NCBI GenBank assembly: GCA_964017235.1
Contig: OZ024931.1
Location: 138,696,033-138,760,032 of the forward strand
DNA: 64,000 nt
Direction of reading: 5' to 3'
Source: Sabellastarte sp. h YS-2021
Lineage: Eukaryota; Annelida; Polychaeta; Sabellida; Sabellidae
Within the stretch, counting starts at the first letter, position 1. Every line of letters starts with the position of its first letter. Below the pieces are notes generated by a model. That model did not search any database and had not been told where the DNA came from. It was given only the letters and a program-made list of their open reading frames with translations. The position numbers and the translations under genes are program-made. Positions 43,741 through 56,219 of this stretch are shown one piece after another.

Positions 43741-44145
43741 GTTTTTTACTACTGAACATTTAATGTTGATGGACTTGATAAACAATGGAATCCTGTGATC
43801 TCTATTCGGGGAAGAATCACAGTCACCATTTTTTGGCATCTAAAGTTTAGACCTGGGGCAACAACACCCCGAAGGCCACAAGAATGCCACCAGGCCAGGA
43901 AGAGTGCAAATATTCTCTTGTAAGCTATTAATGTAGCTGAGCAAAAGCTTTGCCATAGTCTATCGAAAGTTTGGTTGGCCAGTGAAGCTTTCACCACCCC
44001 AGGATCTGAAACATAAATAAAATAATGGTGCTGCACATTATTATTCAATAGAGACAATATGGGCATGCATCCATGCTGGGTTTTTATAAATTTATTTCAG
44101 TTAATATTGTCTCCATGTGTCCATCTAGATAAAAAAAGTCAGCTA
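43741..44145. other. No recognisable feature
   Basis: A 105-codon open stretch exists on the minus strand (44066-43749) but shows no known motif; composition and context suggest chance. Confidence 0.4.
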
Positions 44146-44149
44146 TCAG

Positions 44150-46240
44150 CTACAGAGTTGTTCTTTCTTGATTCTTGTGATCTGAAACAGGTAATCAATC
44201 AGCCTACTCATCTGCACAGTCACATATTGGATCTCATTCTATCCCCCAGTGATCAGAATACTATTGTCCATGTCAAAACTTGTGATTTTGTATCTGATCA
44301 TGCATTAGTGAAATGTTCAATTGCCTTCCCTCCTCAGGTGGCTCATATCCCAAATAAAGTTCAATATAGAAGGTACTACCATATCAAAATGTCTGACTTC
44401 AGCTCAGATCTCAAAAATATTACTTTTGTCAAGTCCCCAGCTGATGCTGTAATTGAACTTTATGAACAATATGTAGATGATTTGGGTAATATTCTTGACA
44501 AGCTTGCACCTCTTATATCTAAACTGACAAAGAAAGATTCTGACAATTAGTTGTCTGACGTTTATCGACGTACAAAGCCCCTTAGGTGCCAATTCGAGAG
44601 AACTTGGTGTAGGGACAAGAATCCACTGAACAGAGGTCAGCTTTGACATCAGATTACTCGATGCAATAATTAAAATCTAACTTGCCTGTTAGATCCTTAG
44701 CCGACATTTCATATCAAGGAAAGTATTGATGTACTGCTACCATTGCTATCGAAACTGGTCAACTGCTCAATCAAAAAGGAATGTGTCCCTTATCCTTTCA
44801 AAACTGTTGCGGTGACCTGAAGAATTATCAGCCTGTATTTGGCCACAGTTTCATATCAAAACTGGTTGAACATGTGGTAGCTAAGTAGCTGTTGAAATGT
44901 ATCCATGTCCATACCTTAGACAACCCATACCTGTGGGCCTATACAGCCAGTCACTCAACAGAGACAGCTCTTCTCTCCATAAAAAATAAAGTTCACTTAT
45001 CTTTGTCAAGTGTTGAACCCACTGCCTTGGTATTGCTTGACTTGTCTGCCGCTTTTGACACCATTAATCATTCCACTCTTTTCAGTTGTCTCTGTATTTG
45101 GTTCGGTGTCAGTGGCTCTGTTCTAAAATGGTTCACTTCCTATCTAACAGTCAATAAAAATTGGTTCTATTTTCCCATATGTTTGTAAAGTTTTATTTGG
45201 TGTCCCCCAAGATTCTGTCCTGGGGCCTTTCTTGTTCTCATTGTACATCACTGTAAACATAAAGGAAAAAGTTTCATGTTATGCAGATGACAGCCAAGAT
45301 TATGTCCATTTATCCCAAAAGAATGCATCTCCTGCCTTTGAACAATTGAACAGGTGCCTAGATGATGTTAAGGAGTGGATGTCAACTAAATTTAAACTGA
45401 ATCCTATCATTTTTGGTTCAAAAAGACAGAGGGACAAGTTGAAAGCATGTTTTCCAATTGATATCTTGGGCAGTCCACTGTGCCCTGTTGATTTAGTTAA
45501 GAATTTGAGTTTGTGGTTTGATTCAGATTTTTCCTTGTCCAAGCATGTTCAGAATGTCTGCAAAAGTTGTTTTGTGAAACTCCATCATTTCAAACATGTC
45601 AGGTGGTTTCTTACTCATGATGCTTCTGTACTTGTGGCTGATGCTCTTGTTAGTAGTTGATGGATTACTGCAACTCACTTTCAGGAGGCTCTCCAAGTTT
45701 GATCTATGTAAATTACAGTGCATCTAAAATAGTACAGCCAGAATTGTATCAAATACCAGTAGATACACTATTATAACTCTTGTGCTTAAGAAATTGCATT
45801 GGTTTCCGATTGAACAGCGCACAGAGTTTAAGACACAGGTTTCGTCACACAGGTTTTTCCAGGTTTTGCTCCATATCTTTCTTTCTGCAGCAGTTCTTAT
45901 AGTACCATGTGTAGTCAAGGTGATATTAATTTACTTGTCATTCCAAAGTTCTACCCTTCTGTTCATAAATCTGTCAACAGTTTGATGCTCCCACTGTTTG
46001 GAATGCTCTCTCAGATGAGATTTATGCCTATCACTCCCTAGTCTCTTTCAGGAAGCAGCTTAAAGCCTACCTGTACACTCACCTTAGCGTGGATAATCCC
46101 TGGGCATTCTCTGTGGTGCATGAACCTTCTTTCTGTCTCTGGATTCTGAAATTGGTTGGCTGCTTTTTTGGTTGTGTTGTGAGTTAGAGTCCTCTTTATA
46201 TGGGGAGATTAAACGTTATAAAAGTTCAATTACAATTAGA
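44150..46240 (+). pseudogene. CR1-like retrotransposon A6, 5' truncated, most complete 3' half
   Basis: It begins inside the endonuclease (FFLDSCDLKQVINQPTHLH, LDLILSPSDQN, DFVSDHALVKCSIAF), then the linker (SLRCQFERTW-like) to 44640. A deletion near 44665 removes the start of RT. RT motif A LLDLSAAFDTINHST keeps both key Asp (45035-45080), motif B reads GVPQDSVLGPFLFSLY with Asp for Gly near 45200, and motif C CYADDSQDYVH is intact near 45275. The thumb and C-terminus (VKEWMSTKFKLN, CPVDLVKNLSLWFDSDFSLSKHV) extend to 45660. Frameshifts at 45185 and beyond inactivate it. It ends GATTAAACGTTATAAAAGTTC with a degenerate AATTACAATTAGAATT tail. Confidence 0.85.
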
Positions 46241-46244
46241 ATTC

Positions 46245-48340
46245 TTTTGCTGTCTATGTGTTACCACAAGTGAACTGCTGTAAGGAGCCATATATTAGAA
46301 CATATGTTGACCTGACTGCATCCCCAGCTCTACCATAATTAACCCTTTTCATACCAACATATTTTCCAACTATGCATATGTAGATGGAAAAGGTTTAATT
46401 TTTCTGCAGTAACGTTCAAAATTATGTATGCATGCACTTATTGGATAATTCAAATGTACTTGGGCTTTACAAAAGTGACAAAAGATTCTTTACATTAATT
46501 TCATGTTTTGTATATCTACTGGAACAAAAATATAATTGTGTTAAAAAACATTACATTGTTTTACTGCTTTACTGTAATACAGTAGACATGGAAATATAAC
46601 AATGCCTAGTAACCAAAATGACCAATTGTTATCTTAATAACACATCAAAATTGTGAATTTACTTTAACCTAATTTGTTGAATGACAACAGGAAAAGCACT
46701 GGATTTATTATCATTTATACACTATGGAGTGCTAGAAGAAACAAAATAATTTTCCTTCCAAATTCTATGCATTGTAAAATGCATCTCTCATGTCTGTGCA
46801 TAATTATAAAATAGAAAACTTGTGCATGAAAGTTTTCCATGATGCATTCATTTTGAATATATTAAACACAGCTAAGTTAACAGAAACACTCTCACAGGAA
46901 GTTTGGAATAATGTGTTCAGGCATAAGAGATTGCTGCAGTTGGACATCGACAGCTAACCTTCCTCTTAGATTCACAACAGATTACATGATATCACTTTGG
47001 AAACTGTCTGCCGACATTTCCCTTAGTTGTGCCCACAGCTGCATCCCTATTTTGAGCTGGAATATCTTTTATACACCATCTTAATAGCCTGTTTTACATG
47101 TATCTTTAACAAAAAAACTCTTGATCTGTACATTACTTGAGGCATAACTAAAGCTGTAGAGGATAACACCAAGATGACTGTCTTCACATCCCTTCTATTC
47201 TATAGTAGGAATCTCCAAATAATAAAATTTACCCATCTGGTACTACCCTTTCTAACTGGTTTGCACCGGAATGTCATCATGATTAAATTTCTTTGGAACT
47301 GGCATAGTACTTGTTCTTCATCCCCCACCCATTTACCCATATACCCCAGCTCACCTCTCCTGTCCCCTCCAGCTGTAAATCTTTCTTACCTTCTTCATTA
47401 CTGGACTATTCTTTCTTTCATCCCAGCATAGTTTTCTAACATATGATCTTGTTCTTTACCTGAAGCTTCTGCACTTAAAACACTTTCATCAGTAGTTGTG
47501 ATTTGTTCCAATTATCTTTTATTCTATTTTCCCCATATAGCTGTTATTTGTATTTCAGCCACATTTCAAGTTGCAAGACAAAATTAAATTCCTTCTGTGT
47601 TTTACTACACCATATGTTATACAGAAATGCTCTATTTTAGCAAGATCATTTATGACTCCACAAGTAATTACCATGTTATTTAGTTCACATCTCATACAAA
47701 AATGTCGTTATCTTGGTTTGTGAAATATGGTCAAAAGAGTAATAAATTCACCAAATATTTTAAAGAAAATCTAATGATTCCATGACTGAATACCATAGAA
47801 ATTGACTCCATAAGAAGATGTTAAGAAAACCTTAACACAATTTAGATCTTTATTGAATTCAGGAGTAATAATTATTATAGTATTATAGTATTATTATCTA
47901 CATTTAAGCAACAGGGGCATTCAATTTAATAAGAACCTAGCCAATTTTAAAAATTTAGTCAGCCTAAGAGAGAGTGGAGCTAATTTTTGATATATATGTT
48001 TGTTCAACCAAGCATTACACATTTGTCTAATTTCTTGTATTTTTTCTAGGGAAATGGACATAGTACTATCCACTATATTAAATACTTTACCAGGTACACT
48101 AGTTGTGTATCAGGTGGGTGTAACTTGTTTAAACTGATCTGTAGACCCAGGCCTTTAACCACACTCAAAAGAAATTGATTGGCATTATGGATAGAAGAGG
48201 GAAGGCCACAACAGATTTAATCATCAACTCTGTGGATAACCTTAGTATAATATGAGGATAACCTTATATCATATGACAAGTGGTATAGATGAGTTTGTTA
48301 AAGTAAATTTTTCAAGATGGTATCCAAAAGGTAAATTTTA
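46245..48340. other. Two-kilobase stretch without recognisable features
   Basis: Probably old intergenic or intronic sequence. An 85-codon open stretch at 47174-47431 is proline/serine-rich and unsupported. A short AT microsatellite (TTATTATAGTATTATAG) lies near 47869-47900. Confidence 0.45.
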
Positions 48341-48346
48341 ATTTAG

Positions 48347-48431
48347 CATCAGGACAAAATATCAGAAATCAATAAAGCTTTAAAGGAAACCAGTGGAGTT
48401 GGTGAATCAGAAAAACAGGATATTATTAAAA
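48347..48431 (+). CDS. Candidate host exon of unknown gene
   Basis: An 85-bp open segment follows a TTTTAATTTAG acceptor and ends at a GTAATA donor. It encodes 28 codons plus one base: DKISEINKALKETSG then VGESEKQDIIK, a charged, helical-looking sequence unlike the surrounding retrotransposons. It ends after one base of a codon, and the candidate exon at 51087 begins with two bases, so joining them keeps the frame with an Arg codon at the seam. I do not recognise the protein. The call rests on splice-like borders, phase agreement and composition only. Confidence 0.35.
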
Positions 48432-48639
48432 GTAATATGTTTCTATGTAATGGCAATTCATATCCTGTGTACTTGTGTAACAATTGCTAAAAATATATAC
48501 AGCAGAAATTTTGGTTTACTTCACACTATTTCAAAGTTGTCAAACTGCACTCAATATATGGAATAACATAGCACTCAATAATAAGCAATTATATATGTAG
48601 CTGCAGTAGCATTGCTCATATTGTTAAGAGTAGTTGAAA

Positions 48640-50455
48640 TGTGGTCTCTTATGGTCTGTGATAAAATATTACTTCCGTGCCAGAAAGACCCGTTTAATAA
48701 ATTCTTCGTTGACAAAATTCTTAAAATTAGATCAACCATCAAGAACTCTTTATCTCAGAAAGATGCTGACATCAAAGAGTACATTCACCCAAACTTAGAA
48801 GTTGCTCTAAAGTCTTTCAAACCTGCGGATGAAGATGAAGTCAGAAAGATAATAAGTGCTAGTTCTAATGCTTCTGCAATCCATGACCCTTTCCCCACCA
48901 GATTGATCAAGGATAACTTAGACACCCTGGCTCCAGTCATTACCTGTATTGTCAACAAATCCTTGGGAGAGGGAGTATTTCCATCCAGCTTAAAGCATGC
49001 CACTATAACACCTCTGCTAAAAAGGAAAACTTGGATAAAGAAATTTTGAAAAACTATAGACTTGTATCAAACTTGCCTTTCCTATCAAAGGTCATTGAAA
49101 AAATTGTTGCAGCTCGTCTCAGAACACATTTAGAGGTGAATAAATTATGGTGCAAAATGCAGTCTGCATATCAACCTTTCCATTCCACAAAGTCTGCACT
49201 TCTTTGTGTCCAAAATGACATTTTGTCTTCCTTGAATAACAAAAAATGGTCGCCTTGGTCCCTCTTGACTTAAGTGCTGCCTTTGATAGTATTGACCATG
49301 AAAAACTTCTTCATCGTCTAGAAACTAAATTTGGCATTAATGGAACAGCACTAGACTGGTTTAGATCCTACCTCTCCAAAAGAAGTCAGGCAGTGAGAAT
49401 AAATAACAACTCATCTGAAAAGATGTATCTTAATTTTGGTGTTCCTCAGGGGTCTGTCCTTGGACCAATACTCTTCACTTTATATGTTGCTCCCGTAGCG
49501 GACATTGCAAATAAACATGGAGTGAGGCACATGCTATATGCAGATGATACTCAGCTATATGTTGAATTAAACAAAAGCTCAATGGCTGCATCCTTACAAC
49601 ATCTGGAACTTTGCATTGATGGTATAAAATCTTGGATGTCACAAAACATCTTTAAATTGAATGAAGACAAAACTGAAGTTATTGTTTTTGGTTCTAGAAA
49701 ATATTTGGAAGGAATGCCTTCTATTTCTATCAGGGTGGGAGACTGTACAATCACCCCAACAAGGTCTGTTCACAAACTAGGTGCCTATTTTGATTCACGG
49801 ATGAACATGGAAGAGTTTATAATCAAAAAGTGCAGAGCTTGTCAATTACAACTTCATAAAATTGCTAGAATTCGTAAATATTTGTCAAATGATACATGTT
49901 CCTGCATCATTCAAGGCCTGATAACATCAAAACTAGACTATGCCAACTGCCTGCTTTATGGAGTAAATAAAGTCTTTTTGCACAGACTACAAATTGTACA
50001 AAATTCAGCAGCCCGAGTCATCCTCAAAATGAGAAAGTATGACCACATTAGTAGAGCAAGACAAGAACTTCACTGGCTTCCAATACAACAGCGGATTGCT
50101 TTCAGTATTCTCACTGATGTGTACAGAGCGTTACATGGCTTAGCACCAACATACATCACTGACCTCATTTCGTTAGCACAACCAGCAAGATTAACAAGAT
50201 CATCCAAAAATTTCAATATAGCATTTCCAGTCAAGGTTCCTAGAAACAGTTATGGAAAACGGGCTTTTGTTCATGCTGCTCCAGCTCTGTGGAACAATCT
50301 ACCTGTTAACATTAGATCTTCAAATTCACTGTTAGATTTCAGAAGGCAGCTCAAAACAGACTGCAGACTTGCATACAATGTCTAGATCCTACAGCACTTA
50401 GAGACATAGTAAGTGATAAGCGCTATGTAAAAAATCATGTGTTATGTTATGTTAG
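48640..50455 (+). pseudogene. CR1-like element B, best-preserved reverse transcriptase
   Basis: A 5'-truncated copy. The first open part (48612-49049) covers the RT N-terminus (PFNKFFVDKILKIRS, TRLIKDNLDTLAPVI). After one frameshift near 49025 comes NYRLVSNLPFLSKVIEKIV and the STKSALLCVQNDIL segment, and after a second shift near 49240 a 379-codon open frame to 50385. That frame has motif A PLDLSAAFDSIDH, motif B GVPQGSVLGPILF, motif C YADDTQLYV, all catalytic residues present, then KLNEDKTEVIVFGS, ARQELHWLPIQQRIAF and LWNNLPVNIRSS at the C-terminus. The 3' UTR ends AAGCGCTATGTAAAAAATCA followed by (TTATG)n near 50437-50452. No endonuclease. Only two frame breaks suggest a younger copy than the family A elements. 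Confidence 0.9.
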
Positions 50456-51030
50456 TTAACATTTACAGTAGGGAGAATTTCTGGGGCTGAAGAAGTATGC
50501 ATTACCCTTCAGAAAAGAAAGACTTTAATGGGAGCCCATGGTATGCACGATTCAGTCCAACCAGGTACTCAAACTGAATATTTTAATCCAGTGTTTACCA
50601 CTTGACTGGGTTGAAAAAAAAATCAAAATAACTTTGTTTAGCCAAATGCAATAAACTAGTACCACAAGTGGGATAGATGACTGAACACATAGAGTTTATA
50701 TAACATTGTTTTTTTCTTAATAGAGCCAAATACATGCTTTAACTTGCCATATAAAGCTTAAATTGTGACCTCCCAAAAATAAAAATCTAAAAAAATTAGC
50801 ATTGACATTTATTATTCATTTATTAGTGGAAACAGTAAACAGAAGATCATGAACTTTGATTCTTTATGTAGGGTTCAATTTATGTGTATCTTTCTTCAGT
50901 AAAAGTAATCTTACCTGTTGTAATGTTACACTCAAATGTTTCGAATGTGGTGCTTATGAAAAATTACAGGCTGACATTTTTCAAACAGAATGTTTGACCC
51001 TTGATATCAACTTTAAGGTCATCTTTTATT
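50456..51030. other. Unassigned sequence left of the tandem array
   Basis: No gene is seen. It would be intronic if the exons at 48347 and 51087 are real. Confidence 0.4.
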
Positions 51031-51086
51031 TTTATATTGGAATAACAGTAATATTATTCTATTGTTTTACATTGTTGGAATTTCAG

Positions 51087-51159
51087 GGTCTGTAGAAGGT
51101 GGCTGCTTCAGTAAAAAGAAGAAAACTTCCACAAAATCTACTTTGGTGGAACAATTAAG
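51087..51159 (+). CDS. Candidate host exon, present once in each tandem unit
   Basis: A 73-bp open segment lies between an acceptor (TTGGAATTTCAG) and a donor (AAG|GTATTG). It encodes SVEGGCFSKKKKTSTKST then LVEQLR, a basic cluster followed by a helix-like end. It starts with two bases and ends with two bases of a codon, so a single inclusion is compatible with the upstream candidate exon at 48347-48431, while inclusion of two copies would shift the frame. The copy differs from the other four by T for C (GGTGGC against GGCGGC), a synonymous Gly change. Other copies: 53125-53197, 55163-55235, 57279-57351, 59317-59389. The family is not recognised. Confidence 0.4.
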
Positions 51160-51902
51160 GTATTGGTAAACACAACTAATTTTCAACCACAGGTGTACTA
51201 GGTGCACTGTTAGCCAATAGGGGAGTATGTGAAAAGTTCAAGTAACCACATGAAGCTTATGCAAGCTGCATCATGATATGGTGTTGGTGATGTCTTCAAG
51301 CAATAAATAAGATTTCCAAAATCCTTTGTTAAATCAATTAATGTGGGATCCTGTTTACAATAATGACACTATTTAGGTTGATATAACGTGTTTTTAAATA
51401 TAAATATTTTGCTATATATTAATAATGTACTTTGCTTGTCGCGATGGACTCGCAAAATATCAAATATGACTCCATGACTCTGTATTCGGCCCTTGACTCC
51501 TGGCCACTTGGTTAGCGTCCTGTCATTGATAGCTACAGGTTGTCGGTTACACTTCCCATCTTGTCCTATGTTGTTACCATCTTGCCTTGAAGAACTACCC
51601 AGCCTGTCATAAAGTACCAGCAAACTACCTGTTGACAGACCATACATATAAACCAACTGTACTTGAAAGGAAACCAGCTTTTTGTAAACATTACAAACCT
51701 GACTAGGACACTTTCCGGCAAGACAGGAAGTCTCCCAGTCTCAAACCATAAGGTATGTAAAATCTCAGCAGGATAAACAAGCCATGAAAATAATAAATAG
51801 AAACCAACAAGACAGTTACAGCAACAAACAAGCTGGGAAGTCTGTAGGACAAACCAGCCTCATTTTACCAACGTAGGATTTGTTGGTTATGAAATCTGTC
51901 AC

Positions 51903-52065
51903 TATATAAAGAGAGTTGATTTGCACAATACATCATTTGTAATCTGGCATCTGACAGATTACATCAAGGTGAATCGGTTTGCACAATGCATCATTTGGAA
52001 TCTGACGGATTACATCTGGCAGCATTTTAAGATAGGATTTTGTTTTTTACAAATTAACTACGAAA
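51903..52065 (+). promoter_or_regulatory. Putative TATA promoter and duplicated leader of the MADF gene
   Basis: TATATAAA at 51903-51910 is followed by two imperfect direct copies of a leader segment: TTTGCACAATACATCATTTG (51920) and TTTGCACAATGCATCATTTG (51977), each ending GATTACATC. The ATG at 52066 lies 155 bp downstream. Copies at 53941, 55980, 58095 and 60133 have the same arrangement; in units 3 and 5 the 78-bp insert lengthens the leader. Confidence 0.5.
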
Positions 52066-53054
52066 ATGAATCCTAAGAAGAATATAGAAGTCCCCACAGA
52101 GACCCCACCAGAATTAGAGTGGGGGGACACATCGGCATATATACAGAAAGGAAAGGAGGTGAGGGAGGCAAGAGAAAGGAAGAGGCATAGAAACAGAGGG
52201 AGGAAGTCTGAAATCAGGAAACTACACACTCAGCAGAGGATGGAGTGGCAGAGACCATGCAAGGACAAACAAAAGTGACACAGAAATGTTTACAGAGGCT
52301 AGAAGAGAGATATCTCAATCACAGTCAAGACACAAGAAGGGGCATATAACCAGCCTTTACCTGAAGGACTCAGATAAGAAGGCAGTTGTGGACTCTGAAG
52401 GACCACGAGGAGTTGTATGACAAGACTAAAGAACACTTTAAGAACAAGGCAAGGAAGGAATGTCTCTGGGAGAGGTTTGCCAACAGTCACAAGCTGTCTT
52501 TCAAGGTTTGCAAGACCTGGTTTGAGTTGCAAAGGATGCATTATGGCAAGCTCACACAATCCAAGTCGGGCTCCAAAAGAGATGATGGAAAGGCAGAACT
52601 AAATTCAGGATAAATTTACTTCTTGAAGACACCCGGGACTCAGTAAATCATCAGGCTTCAAGACCCTGGTCCAAGAAGCCAGTGCATCCACTGCCTCAGC
52701 ACACAACATCTCCAGAAGTTCAAGCGACAGGAATAGTATGGAGATCAGCATGCGATCAGACACCACAATACAGCCTTCAGTTGCAAGCCCTAGTGCAGTT
52801 TTAGCGGGTTCTTTGGCGATCCAGCAGGTCATGGACCAGTTTGCACAGATGAGAACCATGCTGTCATCATTCCTCAAGCAAAAAGCAGGAGACAAAACAA
52901 ACAGCCTTCTGCAACTACCTGGCATCTGAGGTGGAGGCCCTTTCAAACATTCAGAAACGAGGCTATGAAACTTCTAAGCAGCATTCAAAGCAAGGCAGAG
53001 GTCAGAAGCCATCAGCACCAGCAACCACAGCAACAGACACTTCTAGGAGCTCAA
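52066..53054 (+). pseudogene. MADF/SANT-like DNA-binding protein gene, decayed (unit 1)
   Basis: The first ORF (70 codons from MNPKKNIEVPTETPPE) ends at a stop after CKDKQK. A second open part in another frame (52386-52613) holds the DNA-binding domain: DHEELYDKTKEHF, CLWERFANSHKLSFKVCKTW and HYGKLTQSKSG, with the Trp and aromatic spacing of MADF/Myb-SANT domains. A frameshift after SKSG leads to PKEMMERQN, a stop, then GLSKSSGFKTLVQEASAS, a Ser-rich linker, and a helical segment VMDQFAQMRTMLSSFLKQK at 52738-52929. The Gln-rich C-terminus is cut at the unit junction. Such proteins bind DNA in transposons and in host regulators. At least four frame breaks, identical in every unit, show decay came before amplification. 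Confidence 0.7.
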
Positions 53055-54103
53055 TTTATTTATTTATATTTATATTGGAATAACAGTAATATTATTCTAT
53101 TGTTTTACATTGTTGGAATTTCAGGGTCTGTAGAAGGCGGCTGCTTCAGTAAAAAGAAGAAAACTTCCACAAAATCTACTTTGGTGGAACAATTAAGGTA
53201 TTGGTAAACACAACTAATTTTCAACCACAGGTGTACTAGGTGCACTGTTAGCCAATAGGGGAGTATGTGAAAAGTTCAAGTAACCACATGAAGCTTATGC
53301 AAGCTGCATCATGATATGGTGTTGGTGATGTCTTCAAGCAATAAATAAGATTTCCAAAATCCTTTGTTAAATCAATTAATGTGGGATCCTGTTTACAATA
53401 ATGACACTATTTAGGTTGATATAACGTGTTTTTAAATATAAATATTTTGCTATATATTAATAATGTACTTTGCTTGTCGCGATGGACTCGCAAAATATCA
53501 AATATGACTCCATGACTCTGTATTCGGCCCTTGACTCCTGGCCACTTGGTTAGCGTCCTGTCATTGATAGCTACAGGTTGTCGGTTACACTTCCCATCTT
53601 GTCCTATGTTGTTACCATCTTGCCTTGAAGAACTACCCAGCCTGTCATAAAGTACCAGCAAACTACCTGTTGACAGACCATACATATAAACCAACTGTAC
53701 TTGAAAGGAAACCAGCTTTTTGTAAACATTACAAACCTGACTAGGACACTTTCCGGCAAGACAGGAAGTCTCCCAGTCTCAAACCATAAGGTATGTAAAA
53801 TCTCAGCAGGATAAACAAGCCATGAAAATAATAAATAGAAACCAACAAGACAGTTACAGCAACAAACAAGCTGGGAAGTCTGTAGGACAAACCAGCCTCA
53901 TTTTACCAACGTAGGATTTGTTGGTTATGAAATCTGTCACTATATAAAGAGAGTTGATTTGCACAATACATCATTTGTAATCTGGCATCTGACAGATTAC
54001 ATCAAGGTGAATCGGTTTGCACAATGCATCATTTGGAATCTGACGGATTACATCTGGCAGCATTTTAAGATAGGATTTTGTTTTTTACAAATTAACTACG
54101 AAA

Positions 54104-55092
54104 ATGAATCCTAAGAAGAATATAGAAGTCCCCACAGAGACCCCACCAGAATTAGAGTGGGGGGACACATCGGCATATATACAGAAAGGAAAGGAGGTGA
54201 GGGAGGCAAGAGAAAGGAAGAGGCATAGAAACAGAGGGAGGAAGTCTGAAATCAGGAAACTACACACTCAGCAGAGGATGGAGTGGCAGAGACCATGCAA
54301 GGACAAACAAAAGTGACACAGAAATGTTTACAGAGGCTAGAAGAGAGATATCTCAATCACAGTCAAGACACAAGAAGGGGCATATAACCAGCCTTTACCT
54401 GAAGGACTCAGATAAGAAGGCAGTTGTGGACTCTGAAGGACCACGAGGAGTTGTATGACAAGACTAAAGAACACTTTAAGAACAAGGCAAGGAAGGAATG
54501 TCTCTGGGAGAGGTTTGCCAACAGTCACAAGCTGTCTTTCAAGGTTTGCAAGACCTGGTTTGAGTTGCAAAGGATGCATTATGGCAAGCTCACACAATCC
54601 AAGTCGGGCTCCAAAAGAGATGATGGAAAGGCAGAACTAAATTCAGGATAAATTTACTTCTTGAAGACACCCGGGACTCAGTAAATCATCAGGCTTCAAG
54701 ACCCTGGTCCAAGAAGCCAGTGCATCCACTGCCTCAGCACACAACATCTCCAGAAGTTCAAGCGACAGGAATAGTATGGAGATCAGCATGCGATCAGACA
54801 CCACAATACAGCCTTCAGTTGCAAGCCCTAGTGCAGTTTTAGCGGGTTCTTTGGCGATCCAGCAGGTCATGGACCAGTTTGCACAGATGAGAACCATGCT
54901 GTCATCATTCCTCAAGCAAAAAGCAGGAGACAAAACAAACAGCCTTCTGCAACTACCTGGCATCTGAGGTGGAGGCCCTTTCAAACATTCAGAAACGAGG
55001 CTATGAAACTTCTAAGCAGCATTCAAAGCAAGGCAGAGGTCAGAAGCCATCAGCACCAGCAACCACAGCAACAGACACTTCTAGGAGCTCAA
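54104..55092 (+). pseudogene. MADF/SANT-like gene, decayed (unit 2)
   Basis: Identical in all predicted peptide segments to unit 1, with the same stops and frameshifts. It is cut at the same C-terminal point (CTAGGAGCTCAA) by the unit junction. Confidence 0.7.
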
Positions 55093-56139
55093 TTTATTTA
55101 TTTATATTTATATTGGAATAACAGTAATATTATTCTATTGTTTTACATTGTTGGAATTTCAGGGTCTGTAGAAGGCGGCTGCTTCAGTAAAAAGAAGAAA
55201 ACTTCCACAAAATCTACTTTGGTGGAACAATTAAGGTATTGGTAAACACAACTAATTTTCAACCACAGGTGTACTAGGTGCACTGTTAGCCAATAGGGGA
55301 GTATGTGAAAAGTTCAAGTAACCACATGAAGCTTATGCAAGCTGCATCATGATATGGTGTTGGTGATGTCTTCAAGCAATAAATAAGATTTCCAAAATCC
55401 TTTGTTAAATCAATTAATGTGGGATCCTGTTTACAATAATGACACTATTTAGGTTGATATAACGTGTTTTTAAATATAAATATTTTGCTATATATTAATA
55501 ATGTACTTTGCTTGTCGCGATGGACTCGCAAAATATCAAATATGACTCCATGACTCTGTATTCGGCCCTTGACTCCTGGCCACTTGGTTAGCGTCCTGTC
55601 ATTGATAGCTACAGGTTGTCGGTTACACTTCCCATCTTGTCCTATATTGTTACCATCTTGTCTTGAAGAACTACCCAGCCTGTCATAAAGTACCAGCAAA
55701 CTACCTGTTGACAGACCATACATATAAACCAACTGTACTTGAAAGGAAACCAGCTTTTTGTAAACATTACAAACCTGACTAGGACACTTTCCGGCAAGAC
55801 AGGAAGTCTCCCAGTCTCAAACCATAAGGTATGTAAAATCTCAGCAGGATAAACAAGCCATGAAAATAATAAATAGAAACCAACAAGACAGTTACAGCAA
55901 CAAACAAGCTGGGAAGTCTGTAGGACAAACCAGCCTCATTTTACCAACGTAGGATTTGTTGGTTATGAAATCTGTCACTATATAAAGAGAGTTGATTTGC
56001 ACAATACATCATTTGTAATCTGGCATCTGACAGATTACATCAAGGTGAATCGGTTTGCACAATGCATCATTTGGAATCTGACGGATTACATCTGGCAGCA
56101 TTTTAAGATAGGATTTTGTTTTTTACAAATTAACTACGA

Positions 56140-56217
56140 TTTAGTGTTGAGTGTGATATTAGTGTGAGGCTGACATTAGGATTTAGTTTTTTTACAAAAC
56201 GCTGCTTTTTCAAAGAA
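56140..56217. repeat. 78-bp extra segment of type-B units
   Basis: Present in units 3 and 5 (here and 60294-60371), absent from units 1, 2 and 4. It lies between TACGA and AAATG just before the MADF ATG. It contains GGATTTAGTTTTTTTACAAA, which resembles GGATTTTGTTTTTTACAAA just upstream, so the short form could have lost it by recombination or slippage. No GT-AG borders, so it is not an intron. Confidence 0.85.
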
Positions 56218-56219
56218 AA

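Noticed and set aside
43749-44066. A 105-codon minus-strand frame
   Set aside because: No recognisable motif; a chance open frame between CR1 fragments.
47174-47431. An 85-codon plus-strand frame
   Set aside because: Low-complexity Pro/Ser content and no motif or splice context; taken as chance.
51369-51656. A 95-codon minus-strand open frame conserved in all five array units
   Set aside because: Its conservation is only that of the nearly identical DNA. It shows no domain, no codon-level signal and no supporting context.
56140-56217. The 78-bp extra segment as a spliced intron
   Set aside because: It lacks GT and AG at its borders, and the short form occurs in genomic DNA, not cDNA.
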